Assembly (NCBI GenBank): GCA_937928005.1
Contig: CALFVD010000044.1
Location: 1-64,000, forward strand
Source: an uncultured Neomegalonema sp.
GTDB lineage: Bacteria > Pseudomonadota > Alphaproteobacteria > Rhodobacterales > Rhodobacteraceae
DNA: 64,000 bases
Reading direction: 5' to 3'
Shown: positions 41,800 to 52,231 of the stretch, one piece after another
Layout: each line of letters opens with the position of its first letter
Position numbering within the stretch: the first letter of the stretch is position 1
The notes under the pieces: model-generated
The model's input: the letters and a program-made list of their open reading frames with translations, nothing else
What the model was told of the DNA's origin: nothing
Databases searched by the model: none
Program-made: the position numbers and the translations under genes

Positions 41800-43026
41800 G
41801 TGAACCGTGATGACATCCTTCCCGGAAAAGCAGCAAAACTGCCGCAACAGCCTAGTTGGAAGGTTCCGGCAGCACTGATTCTTGCCATGTGGGCATCGAT
41901 CTTATCCACTGATCTATATACGCCCAGCCTGCCCGATCTCGATGAAGTCTTCGGCACGACCGACCGCGCCGTAAAGCTAACGATGAGCGTTAATTTCATT
42001 GGCTATGCGCTGGGGCCATTCTTGGTCGGGCCGCTGGCGGACCATTATGGACGCCGACGGGTGCTTGCCATTGGTATGGCGTTGTTTTCGCTGGCGAGCT
42101 TGGCCTGCACGGTCGCACCGTCTATCTGGCCGTTGATCGTGGCGCGGGGAATTCAGGGCGCGACAGGAAGCGTGTCGTCGGTGCTATGCGTCGTACTGAT
42201 CCGCGATATGTTTAGGGGGCCAGAAGCGGTAAAAATCCTCAGCCTCTATGGTGCCTCCATCGGCCTTGCCCCCGCAGTAGGGCCACTGCTGGGCGGCGTG
42301 GTGCATGTGCTGATCGGATGGTGGGCGAATTTCATCTTGTTGTTCGTTCTCGGTGCGTTGGCATCGATCATGGTATGGAAAGTGATCCCAGAGGGAGGGG
42401 GCGGCGCACCCTTCAACTTTCGGCTAGCGTATCGGCGATACAAACGATTGCTGAAAAACACAGTATTTCTGCGTTTTGCTGTGGCTATCGGCGCAACTTT
42501 TGCGGGGTTATTCGCGTTCATTACGGTTGGACCGTATCTTTTTATTGAGAAATTCGGCGTCGCAACGGAGGATTACGGCCTTTATTACGGCGCGAGCGTC
42601 ATCGCTTATATCCTCGGTGCGACCTGTGCCAATCGGTTTGCCGAGCGGATTAGCCCGTTTGGTTTGACAAAAATTGGTGCGACATTCGGAGTGACCGGGG
42701 CGTTGGTTTTCTTGGGATTGAACCTTGCCGATGCGCTGACGGCGATGACGATGTTGATTGCCATGTCTTTGTTTTCGCTTGGTCTTGGGATGTTATTTGC
42801 CGCAGCCCCGGTTCTGATGTTCGCATCGGTGCCGACCGCCCTAGGCGCAACGGCGGGGGTGTTGTTCAGCATCGGGCAAAGCGCAGGTGCCGCATTAGGG
42901 GCGGCTTCGGCGGCGATATTCCATGGCGAAACCATATTACTACTCGCCATTGTGATGGTCGGGTATGCAGTGTTTGCAAGCGTTCTGATCTTCGCGGGCG
43001 AAGAACCTAAGACAGAAAATCACTGA
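41800..43026 (+). CDS. Bcr/CflA-type MFS drug/metabolite exporter
   Basis: 408 aa, GTG start with GAAAGG 6 nt upstream. Twelve hydrophobic helices; STDLYTPSLPDLDEVFGTT in loop 1 and GPLADHYGRRRVLAIGMALF (motif A after TM2) are hallmarks of the Bcr/CflA DHA1 group, as is RGIQGATGSVSSVLCVVLIRDMF. Inner-membrane proton antiporter; substrate not known. Its 3' end overlaps the FrhB-like gene by 7 bp, convergently. Confidence 0.92.
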   Translation: MNRDDILPGKAAKLPQQPSWKVPAALILAMWASILSTDLYTPSLPDLDEVFGTTDRAVKLTMSVNFIGYALGPFLVGPLADHYGRRRVLAIGMALFSLASLACTVAPSIWPLIVARGIQGATGSVSSVLCVVLIRDMFRGPEAVKILSLYGASIGLAPAVGPLLGGVVHVLIGWWANFILLFVLGALASIMVWKVIPEGGGGAPFNFRLAYRRYKRLLKNTVFLRFAVAIGATFAGLFAFITVGPYLFIEKFGVATEDYGLYYGASVIAYILGATCANRFAERISPFGLTKIGATFGVTGALVFLGLNLADALTAMTMLIAMSLFSLGLGMLFAAAPVLMFASVPTALGATAGVLFSIGQSAGAALGAASAAIFHGETILLLAIVMVGYAVFASVLIFAGEEPKTENH

Positions 43027-44213
43027 TCGGAATCATCCTTCGACAATCCATAAGGCGCGACGAGCCGCCAGATATGCGCCGGAATCATGTGCTTCATCCG
43101 CGCGGATTTTTCGCGGCGCAGATGCAGCACGCTTTCCGCCGCCTTCATCTCGACCCGTGTACGGGCAAATTCCAGACCGCGAGGGCCAATGCGCGGCATG
43201 AGCCAGCCGACGATTGGGCGCAGCCATCCGGGCATTTTGCGCAATGGCAAGCCGCCCGCCGCGCGCTCGGTATTCGTGATGAAGCCCGCTACCGCGCCCT
43301 TGCGTTTGCCCTTTGAACCCGGCTCCTGCGTGATCAATTCGTCGCCAAGCAGATCGATTAACTCCTCCCCACGCTCATTGCGGACGATAAGCCACTGATC
43401 ACCCTGACCACCCATATAGCCAACGACAATATCAGCCAATGCATTGGTGTAGTCGACGCAGCTACGGCAGGTCAGCGGGAAAAAATCGGATGGCAGATCG
43501 GAAATCGGCAGTTTCAGGAACGGTATTTCCTGCGTTCGCCCATCATCGAAGCGCAATTCGACATGATAATCAGCGCGAAATTCAAGATAGCTGATCGTCT
43601 CAGGCTGATCGGATAGCAACTCAAGGAAAGCGTGAAAATTCTCGGTTGTCGTGTTGTCGGAACAGGGCGTGCCGATGACGTAGAGCCGCTCTAGCCCCAG
43701 TTCCGCCTCCAGCGCACGCAAAGCGTATACCTGACAAGGAATACCGATAATGGCGAGCCGCGTATGACCCGCCGCAATAGCCGGTTCTAACAACGCCAAT
43801 AACGGCGCATAGCCCATGCGCATCCCCCGGCAAGCGGCCATATCAGCGGGGTCGGTTACGAGAGTCGGAACCGGACGCCAGCGATCATCAGGGTGTGGTT
43901 TCATCGTCAGAACACCGCTAACCGCGCCGGTTTCGAGCAACCGTTCTGCCGTACGAGTCGTGATGCCAGTCCATTGAGCGCCGGGTTTTGGTGTGGCAAG
44001 ACGCGCACGCAACAGGCGGGTAAATGTACCGAAATGAAGCTCGTCGGTGCGCGCTATGTCACGCGCGCGACCATGCGCTGATGCCTCTAAAGCAGGGTAG
44101 TCGGGCGCAATAAACTGACACGCCCGCCCGCACCGTTTCGGATCATCCGTCCGCGAAATTCCACAATCGGTACATAGGGATCGTGGAGGCGGGTCGCCTT
44201 CGATGGGAATCAC
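43020..44213 (-). CDS. FrhB/BciB-family flavo-iron-sulfur reductase
   Basis: 397 aa, GTG start overlapping the ccrA stop by 4 bp (GTGA). N-terminal CTDCGISRTDDPKRCGRAC and internal PLTCRSCVDY cysteines suggest [4Fe-4S] binding; GIPCQVYALRALEAELG, YVIGTPCSDNTTTENFHAFL and VGYMGGQGDQWLIVRN follow the coenzyme F420 hydrogenase beta subunit/BciB/HCAR group. In phototrophs members reduce chlorophyll intermediates, but no pigment genes are here. Coupling to CCR hints at a redox partner role in acyl-CoA metabolism; this is inference only. Confidence 0.85.
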   Translation of the reverse strand: MIPIEGDPPPRSLCTDCGISRTDDPKRCGRACQFIAPDYPALEASAHGRARDIARTDELHFGTFTRLLRARLATPKPGAQWTGITTRTAERLLETGAVSGVLTMKPHPDDRWRPVPTLVTDPADMAACRGMRMGYAPLLALLEPAIAAGHTRLAIIGIPCQVYALRALEAELGLERLYVIGTPCSDNTTTENFHAFLELLSDQPETISYLEFRADYHVELRFDDGRTQEIPFLKLPISDLPSDFFPLTCRSCVDYTNALADIVVGYMGGQGDQWLIVRNERGEELIDLLGDELITQEPGSKGKRKGAVAGFITNTERAAGGLPLRKMPGWLRPIVGWLMPRIGPRGLEFARTRVEMKAAESVLHLRREKSARMKHMIPAHIWRLVAPYGLSKDDSDQ

Positions 44214-45481
44214 CCCTCCAGCGCGTCTTCGAGCGTACGCATTCCGGGGCGTTTGGCGCTGACCAGCACGGCCATATTACCGGGCTTATGCTCATTGCGT
44301 AGCATCTTGGTATGCGCACGCGGGATGTCGCGCCATGCGAAAACTTCGGACATGCAGGGATCAAGGCGGCGCTCGACCATTAGCTTGTTGGCGGCAGATG
44401 CCTGCTTGAGATTGGCAAAATGGCTACCCTGCACACGCTTCTGGTGCATCCAGAGATAACGGGCATCCATGGTCAGGTTGAAACCCGTCGTCCCGGCGCA
44501 GATGACAACCATACCACCGCGTTTGACCACGAAGACCGAGGCCGCAAATGTCGCCTCGCCCGGATGCTCAAACACCATATCGACATTGTTGCCTTTGCCG
44601 GTGATGTCCCAGATCGCTTTACCGAATTTGCGGACCTCGCCGAACCACGCCTTGTACTCGTCGGAATTGACGGTCGGCATCTGGCCCCAGCAGTTGTAAT
44701 CCTTGCGGTTCAATACGCCCTTTGCGCCAAGCCCCATGACGAACTCGCGCTTGTCTTCATCGGAAATCACACCGATGGCGTTCGCACCCGCAGCATTGAT
44801 AAGCTGAATCGCATACGAACCGAGGCCGCCTGAAGCGCCCCAAACCAGTACGTTATCGCCGGGTTTTAGGATATGAGGGCGGTGGCCGAACAGCATTCGG
44901 TAAGCCGTAGCCAACGTCAGCGTATAGCAGGCGCTCTCTTCCCATGTAAGGTGCTTTGGACGTGGCATAAGCTGTTGCGACTGTACCCGCGTGAACTGCG
45001 AAAAGCTGCCATCGCCCGTCTCATAGCCCCAGATCCGCTGGGTTGGTGAAAACATCGGGTCGCCACCATTGCACTCTTCGTCATCGCCGTCATCTTGGTT
45101 GCAGTGCACCACAACCTCGTCACCGACTTTCCAACGTTTCACCTTATCGCCAACCGCCCAGACGATGCCGGAGCAATCTGACCCGGCGATGTGAAAATCT
45201 TGCTTGTGAACATCAAATGGTGAAATCGGCTGGCCAAGCCCCGCCCAGACACCATTGTAGTTCACCCCCGCCGCCATAACGAAGACGAGCACTTCGTGGC
45301 TGTCCAATTCCCAAACAGGCAGAGTTTCAAGCTGCATGGCCTCTTCCGGCTCACCATGACGCTCGCGCCGGATTGCCCAAGCATACATTTCCTTCGGAAC
45401 ATGGCCCAGTGGTGGAATCTCTCCAATCTCGTACAAGTCTTTGACTGGTCGGTCGTTCTGGGTCTCTGCGGGTGCATCCAT
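44210..45481 (-). CDS. ccrA: Crotonyl-CoA carboxylase/reductase
   Basis: 423 aa, typical length. MDR-superfamily fold with the CCR-specific features AAGVNYNGVWAGLGQPISPFDVHKQDFHIAGSD, RIWGYETGDGSFSQF and VLVWGASGGLGSYAIQLI; Asn, Phe/Glu and His needed for CO2 binding lie in VNYNGVWA, GYETGDGSF and QGSHFANL. It reductively carboxylates crotonyl-CoA with NADPH and CO2 to ethylmalonyl-CoA, the key step of the ethylmalonyl-CoA pathway. Other pathway genes (ecm, mcd, meaA) are not in the window. Confidence 0.96.
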   Translation of the reverse strand: MDAPAETQNDRPVKDLYEIGEIPPLGHVPKEMYAWAIRRERHGEPEEAMQLETLPVWELDSHEVLVFVMAAGVNYNGVWAGLGQPISPFDVHKQDFHIAGSDCSGIVWAVGDKVKRWKVGDEVVVHCNQDDGDDEECNGGDPMFSPTQRIWGYETGDGSFSQFTRVQSQQLMPRPKHLTWEESACYTLTLATAYRMLFGHRPHILKPGDNVLVWGASGGLGSYAIQLINAAGANAIGVISDEDKREFVMGLGAKGVLNRKDYNCWGQMPTVNSDEYKAWFGEVRKFGKAIWDITGKGNNVDMVFEHPGEATFAASVFVVKRGGMVVICAGTTGFNLTMDARYLWMHQKRVQGSHFANLKQASAANKLMVERRLDPCMSEVFAWRDIPRAHTKMLRNEHKPGNMAVLVSAKRPGMRTLEDALEG

Positions 45482-45715
45482 GGGAAAGACTCACTCTGAT
45501 TGGGGCGATGGTCGCGCAACATTCGGAAAGATTTATAGTGTCGGCATTGAATGACATTTCGCAGGAGGCGGCGCAAGAGAATTTGTGCAGTGCGGTGTAA
45601 CATAAATCAATCATATGTGAGCATGTGTTGATCGCCCAACGCAGGCGTTTTTACCATCCATTAATTGCAAAATTGCACGATCCGCTCCTGCAACAAAATA
45701 TGTGGAGAGTTGAAG

Positions 45716-46288
45716 ATGTTAGCATACCAATACGATACTGAACTGCCTTCCCAGCTCCCCGCACTGCTGGAAAACTGTGCGGATCGAATCCCTTTCGATA
45801 AACTGCAATGCAACGATCTAGAGTGGATCGCAGAATCCTGGGCGGCGCTTACGGTTCAAGCTGGTGAACTGTTGCCACGCTGGGACAGTTTCAATGTTGC
45901 TGACTTTGCGAGAGTTCTGGACAAGCTATGCGTATTGCATGTTCGGGATTGGCGTACGAATGACATCGAATTCGTGGTCTATGGTGGGCATCCGACCCGT
46001 TTCGTTGGCTTGGGCAAGCCAGTCAAACTAGCCAAGATGCGTAGCGACCCCGTCGCATATAATAATTATGTAGATATTTGCGACCGCGTTGGTCGCGCCG
46101 TATGTAACTCAAAACCACAATACGCACGCAAGACACTGTCGTGGAATGGGCGCGATGATATTGAATACGAAACGCTGATATTGCCATTTGCTCCGGATGG
46201 ATCTGGCGTTCAGCGTGTTCTTCAGCCAGTCAGTGCGCGTTGTACTGGTGGTGGAACCCTGTGTGTGGCGGCAAGCGGTGTTCTATGA
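45716..46288 (+). CDS. PAS-fold (PAS_5-like) protein of unknown function
   Basis: 190 aa from the ATG at 45716 (GGAGAG upstream). Residues about 55-170 follow the PAS_5 (former DUF1457) plan of alphaproteobacteria: LLPRWDSFNVADFARVLDKLCVLHVRDW, DIEFVVYGGHPTRFVGLG, YVDICDRVGRAVCNSKPQ and YETLILPFAPDGSGVQRVL. No output domain. Possibly a small sensor or accessory protein. Base composition is somewhat AT-richer than the adjacent uvrA and ccrA. Stands alone, divergent from ccrA. Confidence 0.7.
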   Translation: MLAYQYDTELPSQLPALLENCADRIPFDKLQCNDLEWIAESWAALTVQAGELLPRWDSFNVADFARVLDKLCVLHVRDWRTNDIEFVVYGGHPTRFVGLGKPVKLAKMRSDPVAYNNYVDICDRVGRAVCNSKPQYARKTLSWNGRDDIEYETLILPFAPDGSGVQRVLQPVSARCTGGGTLCVAASGVL

Positions 46289-46417
46289 TGGTCACACCGA
46301 GAGATGCCTTCTGTCATGTATGCCATCAAGAATTTCCTACTTTGTTCCGATTTCTCCTTTTGTTGAGCCATCGACCTGTTCTATATCCCGATATTCCTCA
46401 TAGACAGGATTACGGGC

Positions 46418-49330
46418 ATGGCCGAGACGAAATACATTTCCGTGCGCGGGGCGCGCGAGCATAATCTCAAGGGTGTCGATCTTGATATCCCACGAGACCA
46501 GCTCGTTGTGTTCACCGGCCTTTCAGGGTCGGGCAAATCCTCTCTGGCTTTCGATACGATCTATGCTGAAGGACAGCGCCGCTACGTCGAATCGCTGTCC
46601 GCCTATGCGCGGCAATTTCTGGAGATGATGCAAAAACCGGATGTGGACCTTATCCAAGGCCTTTCCCCCGCAATTTCCATTGAGCAAAAGACGACCAGCC
46701 GCAACCCGCGTTCAACCGTGGGAACAATCACGGAAATCTACGATTACCTGCGCCTCCTGTTCGCGCGGGTTGGCGTTCCTTATTCGCCCACTACCGGCCT
46801 GCCCATTGCGGCGCAGCAAGTATCAGAAATGGTCGACCGGGTGATGAGCATGGAGGATGGCACGCGGCTCTACCTACTTGCGCCCATTGTGCGTGATCGT
46901 AAGGGGGAATACCGCAAAGAAATCCTGCAATTGCGCAAAGACGGGTTTCAGCGATTGAAGATTGACGGCGAATTCTACGAAATCGACGAAGCGCCCAGTC
47001 TCGACAAGAAATTTCGCTATAGCATCGATGTGGTGGTCGATCGCCTCGTGGTGCGCGAGGGGATGGAAACGCGATTGGCCGATAGTTTCCAGACCGCACT
47101 TGGCCTCGCTGATGGTATCGCAATCATCGAAACGGCACCAAGCGAAGGCGACTCGGAACGTATCACCTTCTCCGAGAAATTCGCCTGCCCCGTTAGTGGC
47201 TTTACGATTGGCGAGATCGAACCGCGCCTTTTCTCGTTTAATGCGCCGTCAGGGGCTTGCCCGTCTTGTGATGGGCTGGGGATGGAATTGTTCTTCGATC
47301 CCCGTCTTGTGGTGCCCGATGAAGACCTATCGCTCTATGGCGGCGCGCTGGCACCTTGGTCGAAATCGGGGCAACCATCGCCCTACTATCGGCAGACTGT
47401 TGATGCCGTCGCGCGCCATTTCAAAGGTAGCGTTCGTGAACCATGGCGTGATTTACCCGAAAATCTACGGGATGCGCTGCTGTTCGGAACCAAAGAAAAG
47501 ATCAAATTCAAGTTTGATGATGGAGGCCGCGTTTACGAGGTGGCCCGTAATTTCGAGGGCGTGATCCCGAATTTGACTCGCCGCTATCGCGAGACGGATT
47601 CCAACTGGATTCGCGAGGAATTCGAGCGGTATCAGTCCAACAAACCCTGCGAAATATGTAACGGCCACCGCCTTCGCCCCGAAGCCCTCGCCGTAAAGTT
47701 AGACGGAAAACACGCAGGCGAAGTGACTCAGATGTCGGTACGACAGGCCTATGATTGGACCGAGACGCTCTGGGACACATTGACGGAGAAACAACAGCAG
47801 ATTGCGGAGAAGATTCTCAAGGAAATCGGGGAACGTCTTGGTTTTCTGAACAATGTTGGCCTCGAATATCTGACCCTATCGCGGACCTCAGGCACGCTAT
47901 CGGGCGGCGAGAGCCAGCGCATCCGACTAGCCAGTCAAATCGGATCGGGTTTGACTGGCGTGCTCTATGTACTGGACGAGCCGTCCATCGGGCTACACCA
48001 ACGCGACAATGATCGCCTACTAGAGACGCTACGCCGCCTACGCGATACCGGCAATACGGTGATCGTCGTGGAGCATGACGAGGAAGCCGTGCGCAGCGCC
48101 GATTACGTCTTTGATATTGGCCCCGGCGCGGGGGTACATGGCGGTCAAGTCGTCTCACATGGCACGCCTGAGCAAGTTATCGCTGATGATAACTCGCTGA
48201 CAGGTCAGTATCTTAGCGGTAAAAAGGAAATTGCCGTACCAACAAACCGTCGCAAGGGCACGGGCAAGGTCGTAACGGTGCAAAACGCCACCGGTAATAA
48301 CTTACGCGGCGTGACAGCCAGTATTCCGTTGGGCGTTTTATGCTGTGTGACTGGCGTTTCGGGCGGCGGAAAATCTACCCTGACCATCGAAACGCTCTAT
48401 AAAGCCGCCGCCCGCGCGTTGAATGGCACGCGCACGAATCCCGCGCCATATGACCGGATTGAGGGGCTAGAATATCTCGACAAGGTCATCGATATCGACC
48501 AATCCCCCATCGGACGCACGCCACGCTCGAACCCCGCAACCTATACTGGCGCATTCACGCCGATTCGCGATTGGTTCGCTAATCTGCCCGAATCCAAGGC
48601 GCGTGGCTATAAACCGGGCCGCTTTAGCTTCAACGTCAAGGGTGGGCGGTGCGAAGCCTGTCAGGGCGACGGTGTTATCAAGATCGAGATGCATTTCCTG
48701 CCCGATGTCTACGTCACCTGTGATGTGTGCCATGGCAAGCGGTACAATCGCGAGACGCTCGAAATCCGCTATAAAGACAAAAGCATAGCGGATGTCTTGG
48801 ATATGACGGTCGAAGACGCCGCCCAATTTTTCAAGGCGGTACCGTCGATACGTGAAAAGATGGTGACTTTGGAGCGCGTGGGCCTTGGCTATATCAAGGT
48901 TGGCCAACAGGCGAACACCCTGTCGGGCGGCGAGGCGCAGCGCGTAAAACTGTCGAAAGAGTTGGCGAAGCGCGCCACAGGCCGCACGCTCTATATCTTG
49001 GACGAACCAACCACCGGTCTGCATTTCGAGGATGTGAACCGGTTGTTACAAGTGCTGCATGAACTGGTGGAACAGGGCAACACGGTCGTCGTGATCGAGC
49101 ATAACCTCGATGTCATCAAAACCGCAGACTGGATTGTGGATATTGGCCCCGAAGGCGGCGATGGCGGCGGCATGATCGTCGCCGAAGGCACGCCGGAACA
49201 GGTCGCCGCCATGGAGGGCAGTTATACTGGGCATTATCTGGCAAAAATGGTGACGGCAAAGGCTGCACCAAAAGCCAAGAAAAAAACTGCGACGAAGAAA
49301 AAAGCGACGAAGAAAGTCGCAGCCGAATAG
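46418..49330 (+). CDS. uvrA: Excinuclease ABC subunit A
   Basis: 970 aa. Two ABC ATPase units: Walker [15 protein letters not shown] near 30 and [14 protein letters not shown] near 650; signature [13 protein letters not shown] and [13 protein letters not shown]; zinc-finger [12 protein letters not shown] region and [29 protein letters not shown]. Damage recognition in nucleotide excision repair with UvrB/UvrC. The Lys/Ala-rich C-terminal tail ([17 protein letters not shown]) is an extra. I found no GTTC-N7-GTTC SOS box in the 129 bp upstream. Confidence 0.97.
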   Translation: MAETKYISVRGAREHNLKGVDLDIPRDQLVVFTGLSGSGKSSLAFDTIYAEGQRRYVESLSAYARQFLEMMQKPDVDLIQGLSPAISIEQKTTSRNPRSTVGTITEIYDYLRLLFARVGVPYSPTTGLPIAAQQVSEMVDRVMSMEDGTRLYLLAPIVRDRKGEYRKEILQLRKDGFQRLKIDGEFYEIDEAPSLDKKFRYSIDVVVDRLVVREGMETRLADSFQTALGLADGIAIIETAPSEGDSERITFSEKFACPVSGFTIGEIEPRLFSFNAPSGACPSCDGLGMELFFDPRLVVPDEDLSLYGGALAPWSKSGQPSPYYRQTVDAVARHFKGSVREPWRDLPENLRDALLFGTKEKIKFKFDDGGRVYEVARNFEGVIPNLTRRYRETDSNWIREEFERYQSNKPCEICNGHRLRPEALAVKLDGKHAGEVTQMSVRQAYDWTETLWDTLTEKQQQIAEKILKEIGERLGFLNNVGLEYLTLSRTSGTLSGGESQRIRLASQIGSGLTGVLYVLDEPSIGLHQRDNDRLLETLRRLRDTGNTVIVVEHDEEAVRSADYVFDIGPGAGVHGGQVVSHGTPEQVIADDNSLTGQYLSGKKEIAVPTNRRKGTGKVVTVQNATGNNLRGVTASIPLGVLCCVTGVSGGGKSTLTIETLYKAAARALNGTRTNPAPYDRIEGLEYLDKVIDIDQSPIGRTPRSNPATYTGAFTPIRDWFANLPESKARGYKPGRFSFNVKGGRCEACQGDGVIKIEMHFLPDVYVTCDVCHGKRYNRETLEIRYKDKSIADVLDMTVEDAAQFFKAVPSIREKMVTLERVGLGYIKVGQQANTLSGGEAQRVKLSKELAKRATGRTLYILDEPTTGLHFEDVNRLLQVLHELVEQGNTVVVIEHNLDVIKTADWIVDIGPEGGDGGGMIVAEGTPEQVAAMEGSYTGHYLAKMVTAKAAPKAKKKTATKKKATKKVAAE

Positions 49331-49333
49331 CGG

Positions 49334-50587
49334 CTACAGGATACCCATCGCTGAATAGGGCATGAACGTGACCGTTTCGCCCGGCTCAACGGCGTCGCGC
49401 TCGTGGTCGAGGGCGACAAGGCCATTGGACCACGTTAGACCTCCGATAAGGCCGGAACCATCAGAGCGATATTTATCTACGCCGCCTTGTCCATCGGCGC
49501 GACCACGCAGGTATTCGGTTCGCCCCGGTTTCTTTTTCGCATGAAACCGGGCTGTCAAAGGATAACTGACAGTTTCTGGCCATTCTGCACCCGCCAACCT
49601 TAGCAAGGCAGGTCGCGCAAAAATCAGGAAGCAGACGAATGCTGCAACAGGGTTGCCGGGCAAGCCAAAGATAGGAACCCCACCGATTTGACCAAGCGCG
49701 AGAGGCCGCCCCGGTTTCATCGCTACGCGCCATAGCGCCATAGCGCCCATCTTTGCCAACTCGCGCGAAACATGGTCTTCATCTCCGCCCGATGCACCAC
49801 CCGAAACAACGACCGCATCGGCAGCAATGGCGGCATCGCGAAGCGCCGCTACGATAGCATCAGGTCTGTCCGGTATTTGCCCCGCGTCAAGCACTTCAAC
49901 ACCCTGCGCGCGGGCTAAAGCGAGCAGCATTGGGCGATTTGCGTCGTATATCTGACCAGCCTCAAGCGCCTCGCCCGGTTGAGCCAGTTCATCGCCAGTA
50001 GAAAGAACCGCCACGCGCAACGGTTTATGGATGGGCATAACCGTCAGCCCGACAGCAGCGGCATGGGCGAGCTGTGCGGGGCCAAGACGCACGCCCGCAG
50101 TGAGGAGTGTATCGCCAGCGGCGACATCTTCGCCCGCAAGGCGTCGGTTTGCACCCGCTTTCAGGCCAGAGCCGAAGCGAATGGCATGGTCATCAATATC
50201 GACATCCTCATCCATGACAACCGTATCGGTATCTTGCGGCATCACCCCTCCGGTCAGGATACGAACAGCATGACCCATTGGAACCCGCGCAGCGAAGGGC
50301 GATCCAGCCGCCGCACGGCCATCAAGTAGCGTCATCGTCTGCTCCCCTTCAGGATGCAGCGATGCATGGGCCAGCGCATATCCATCGACCGCCGAATTAT
50401 CCGCCGGGGGGAGCGATACTGGTGAAGTTATATCCGCCGCTAATATCCTGCCCTGTGCATTAACGAGCGGAACCGTTTCCACACCGGTCACGGGCGTAAG
50501 ACGCCCCCGCAAATCCGCCAGAGCCTCTGAAACCGGCGTCCACTTGACGCCCGCAGGCAAAGCGAAGCAATCGTTCTTCAGGGCCAT
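49334..50587 (-). CDS. moeA: Molybdopterin molybdenumtransferase MoeA
   Basis: 417 aa. PLVNAQGRILAADITSPVSLPPADNSAVDGYALAHASL (N-terminal), AVRILTGGVMPQDTDTVVMDEDV, VAVLSTGDELAQPGEALEAGQIYDANRPML, VVSGGASGGDEDHV and FGLPGNPVAAFVCFLIF are the canonical motifs. It inserts molybdate into adenylylated molybdopterin. Last gene of the argG-MBL-GNAT-NnrU-mobA-mobB-moeA run, overlapping mobB by 10 bp. Confidence 0.96.
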   Translation of the reverse strand: MALKNDCFALPAGVKWTPVSEALADLRGRLTPVTGVETVPLVNAQGRILAADITSPVSLPPADNSAVDGYALAHASLHPEGEQTMTLLDGRAAAGSPFAARVPMGHAVRILTGGVMPQDTDTVVMDEDVDIDDHAIRFGSGLKAGANRRLAGEDVAAGDTLLTAGVRLGPAQLAHAAAVGLTVMPIHKPLRVAVLSTGDELAQPGEALEAGQIYDANRPMLLALARAQGVEVLDAGQIPDRPDAIVAALRDAAIAADAVVVSGGASGGDEDHVSRELAKMGAMALWRVAMKPGRPLALGQIGGVPIFGLPGNPVAAFVCFLIFARPALLRLAGAEWPETVSYPLTARFHAKKKPGRTEYLRGRADGQGGVDKYRSDGSGLIGGLTWSNGLVALDHERDAVEPGETVTFMPYSAMGIL

Positions 50588-51078
50588 GACGGAGCATCAT
50601 TCAGGATAAAATCGGCAATCTCGGCCACAGCGTCGAGATTGAATTGCGGGCGGCTAAACCCGTCGATAAGGGTGTCGGTCGCCAGCGCCCGGATCGTCGC
50701 ATCCCCTTCAGCAATTAGGGGGCGCGCCGCTGCCTCACGGCGCACTTCAATCTTTGGATGCGCTTCGCGTTTGTAACCTTCGACGATGACCAAATCGACG
50801 GGCGACAGGCGTTGGAGCAATTCAGTCAATGGCGGCTCATCATCGTCGCGCAGTTCGTGTAGCAACGCCCAGCGCGTGCCACTTGCAACCAACACTTCAT
50901 GCGCGCCAGCCACGCGATGACGATGACTGTCCTTTCCGGGGGCGTCGATATCGAAACCATGATGTGCGTGTTTGACGGTTGAGACGGTCAACCTGCGCCC
51001 GGTAATTTCGGTCACGAGCCGCTCAACAAGCGTGGTCTTGCCGTTGTTCTTCCAGCCAGTCACGCCATAGAGCTTCAC
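50578..51078 (-). CDS. mobB: Molybdopterin-guanine dinucleotide biosynthesis protein B
   Basis: 166 aa, GTG start. Walker A GWKNNGKTTLVERL, HAHHGFDIDAPGKDSHRHRVAGAHEVLVAS and DLVIVEGYKREAHPKIEV identify MobB, a GTP-binding protein assisting MobA. Overlaps mobA (GTGA) and moeA, so the three molybdenum cofactor genes are translationally coupled. Confidence 0.95.
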   Translation of the reverse strand: MKLYGVTGWKNNGKTTLVERLVTEITGRRLTVSTVKHAHHGFDIDAPGKDSHRHRVAGAHEVLVASGTRWALLHELRDDDEPPLTELLQRLSPVDLVIVEGYKREAHPKIEVRREAAARPLIAEGDATIRALATDTLIDGFSRPQFNLDAVAEIADFILNDAPSWP

Positions 51079-51668
51079 GACGCCAGCCTTTCGGCTTCGG
51101 CCAGATCATCCGGCGTATTGACGTTGAAGAACGGGTCGAAAGGATCAGGTTCAAAGGTCGCTATCGCGCAACCATGTTGCGCCGTCCAGCGATCTACTTT
51201 TCGCTCGCCATTATCCAACGCCGCCGCCAGATTGTCTCGCAAAGCGACTGGCCAAAGCCCAAATACCGGATGCGTGCGCTCACCCGTTGCGGCGCAGGCG
51301 AGTGGCACGCCCTGCCCTTTGGCAGCAGCGCATAGACGACTGATTAGATCATCCGGGAAAAACGGCGTATCGACCGCAACCGTCACGATATGGCTCGCCC
51401 CCGCACTCTCGGCATGGCTCAACCCTGCCAACACCCCGGCGAGTGGCCCCGCACGTGTATCATCGAGATCGGGTATGAGGGGGAGCGCAAAACGCTCAAA
51501 AAGCGCCGCATCGCTATTGGAGTTTATCGCCAATGTATCGACCTGCCGCCCCAACCGAACAATCGCACGGTCAAGCAGCGGCGCGCCCTGTAGCATCAGG
51601 AAAGCCTTGTCTTGTCCACCCATGCGACGGGCCAAACCACCCGCAAGAATCACCCCAATCATATTCAT
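51075..51668 (-). CDS. mobA: Molybdenum cofactor guanylyltransferase
   Basis: 197 aa from the ATG at 51668, which overlaps the NnrU stop (ATGA); the longer ORF start is inside NnrU. GVILAGGLARRMGGQDKAFLML (NTP-binding), LAINSNSD and DLDDTRAGPLAGVLAGL, VAVDTPFFPDDL (metal Asp). It attaches GMP to molybdopterin for bis-MGD enzymes such as formate or nitrate reductase family members, none of which is in the window. Confidence 0.95.
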   Translation of the reverse strand: MNMIGVILAGGLARRMGGQDKAFLMLQGAPLLDRAIVRLGRQVDTLAINSNSDAALFERFALPLIPDLDDTRAGPLAGVLAGLSHAESAGASHIVTVAVDTPFFPDDLISRLCAAAKGQGVPLACAATGERTHPVFGLWPVALRDNLAAALDNGERKVDRWTAQHGCAIATFEPDPFDPFFNVNTPDDLAEAERLAS

Positions 51669-52231
51669 GACAATGGGTTTACGCCAAAGAGCCATGGATG
51701 CGCCAGCAGCAGCGCAACCCATGCAATAATGCCAATAGGGATAGCAGCCCATGCCCGTAATATTAAGGTATGGGGGGCGGGCAACGGCGGTTTGCCATCT
51801 CTCCGGTTCAGTAAGATCAACTCCAGCACCGACCATGCCAGCAACCCGCCGAACAATACGACCGCCCTTATCTCGCCATTCGCAACCAAATGCAAAACCG
51901 CCCAGAGCTTGAAACCGATCAATTGTGGATGCCGCACCCATGCGCGCATAGCTGATCCCGGATAACTACCCGCGTAGAGCACCAATGTCGGCAACATCAG
52001 CGCGACGACCACATGACGCATCCAAGCGGGCGCAACCCAAAGGGCATCGGTCGGTGCATCGCGATACCCCTGCACCATCAACCAAACCGAGCCAATCAAA
52101 ATCAGCGCAGCAATCGCTTTCCAAGCTACTTCACCAATCTGCGCCGTAACCCGCCCCCGTAACGGTGCGGCAATGGTTGTACCGAGATGGGCGATAACGA
52201 ACAGGGCGAGGCCCAGCAGAAGAAGGATCAT
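51665..52231 (-). CDS. NnrU-family membrane protein
   Basis: 188 aa from MILLLLGLALFVIAHLG at 52231 (ATGA overlap with the GNAT gene). Five to six transmembrane segments; LMVQGYRDAPTDALWVAPAWMRHVVVALM and RHPQLIGFKLWAVLHLVANGEIRAVVLFG are the NnrU motif that resembles isoprenylcysteine/methyltransferase-type membrane proteins. NnrU was first linked to nitric oxide metabolism; here it is in a molybdenum cofactor run, so its role is unclear. Confidence 0.88.
   Translation of the reverse strand: MILLLLGLALFVIAHLGTTIAAPLRGRVTAQIGEVAWKAIAALILIGSVWLMVQGYRDAPTDALWVAPAWMRHVVVALMLPTLVLYAGSYPGSAMRAWVRHPQLIGFKLWAVLHLVANGEIRAVVLFGGLLAWSVLELILLNRRDGKPPLPAPHTLILRAWAAIPIGIIAWVALLLAHPWLFGVNPLS

Noticed and set aside
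46289-46417. SOS box upstream of uvrA
   Set aside because: GTTC tetrads occur (near 46346 and 46380) but none has a second GTTC after 7 bases; the consensus is not met.
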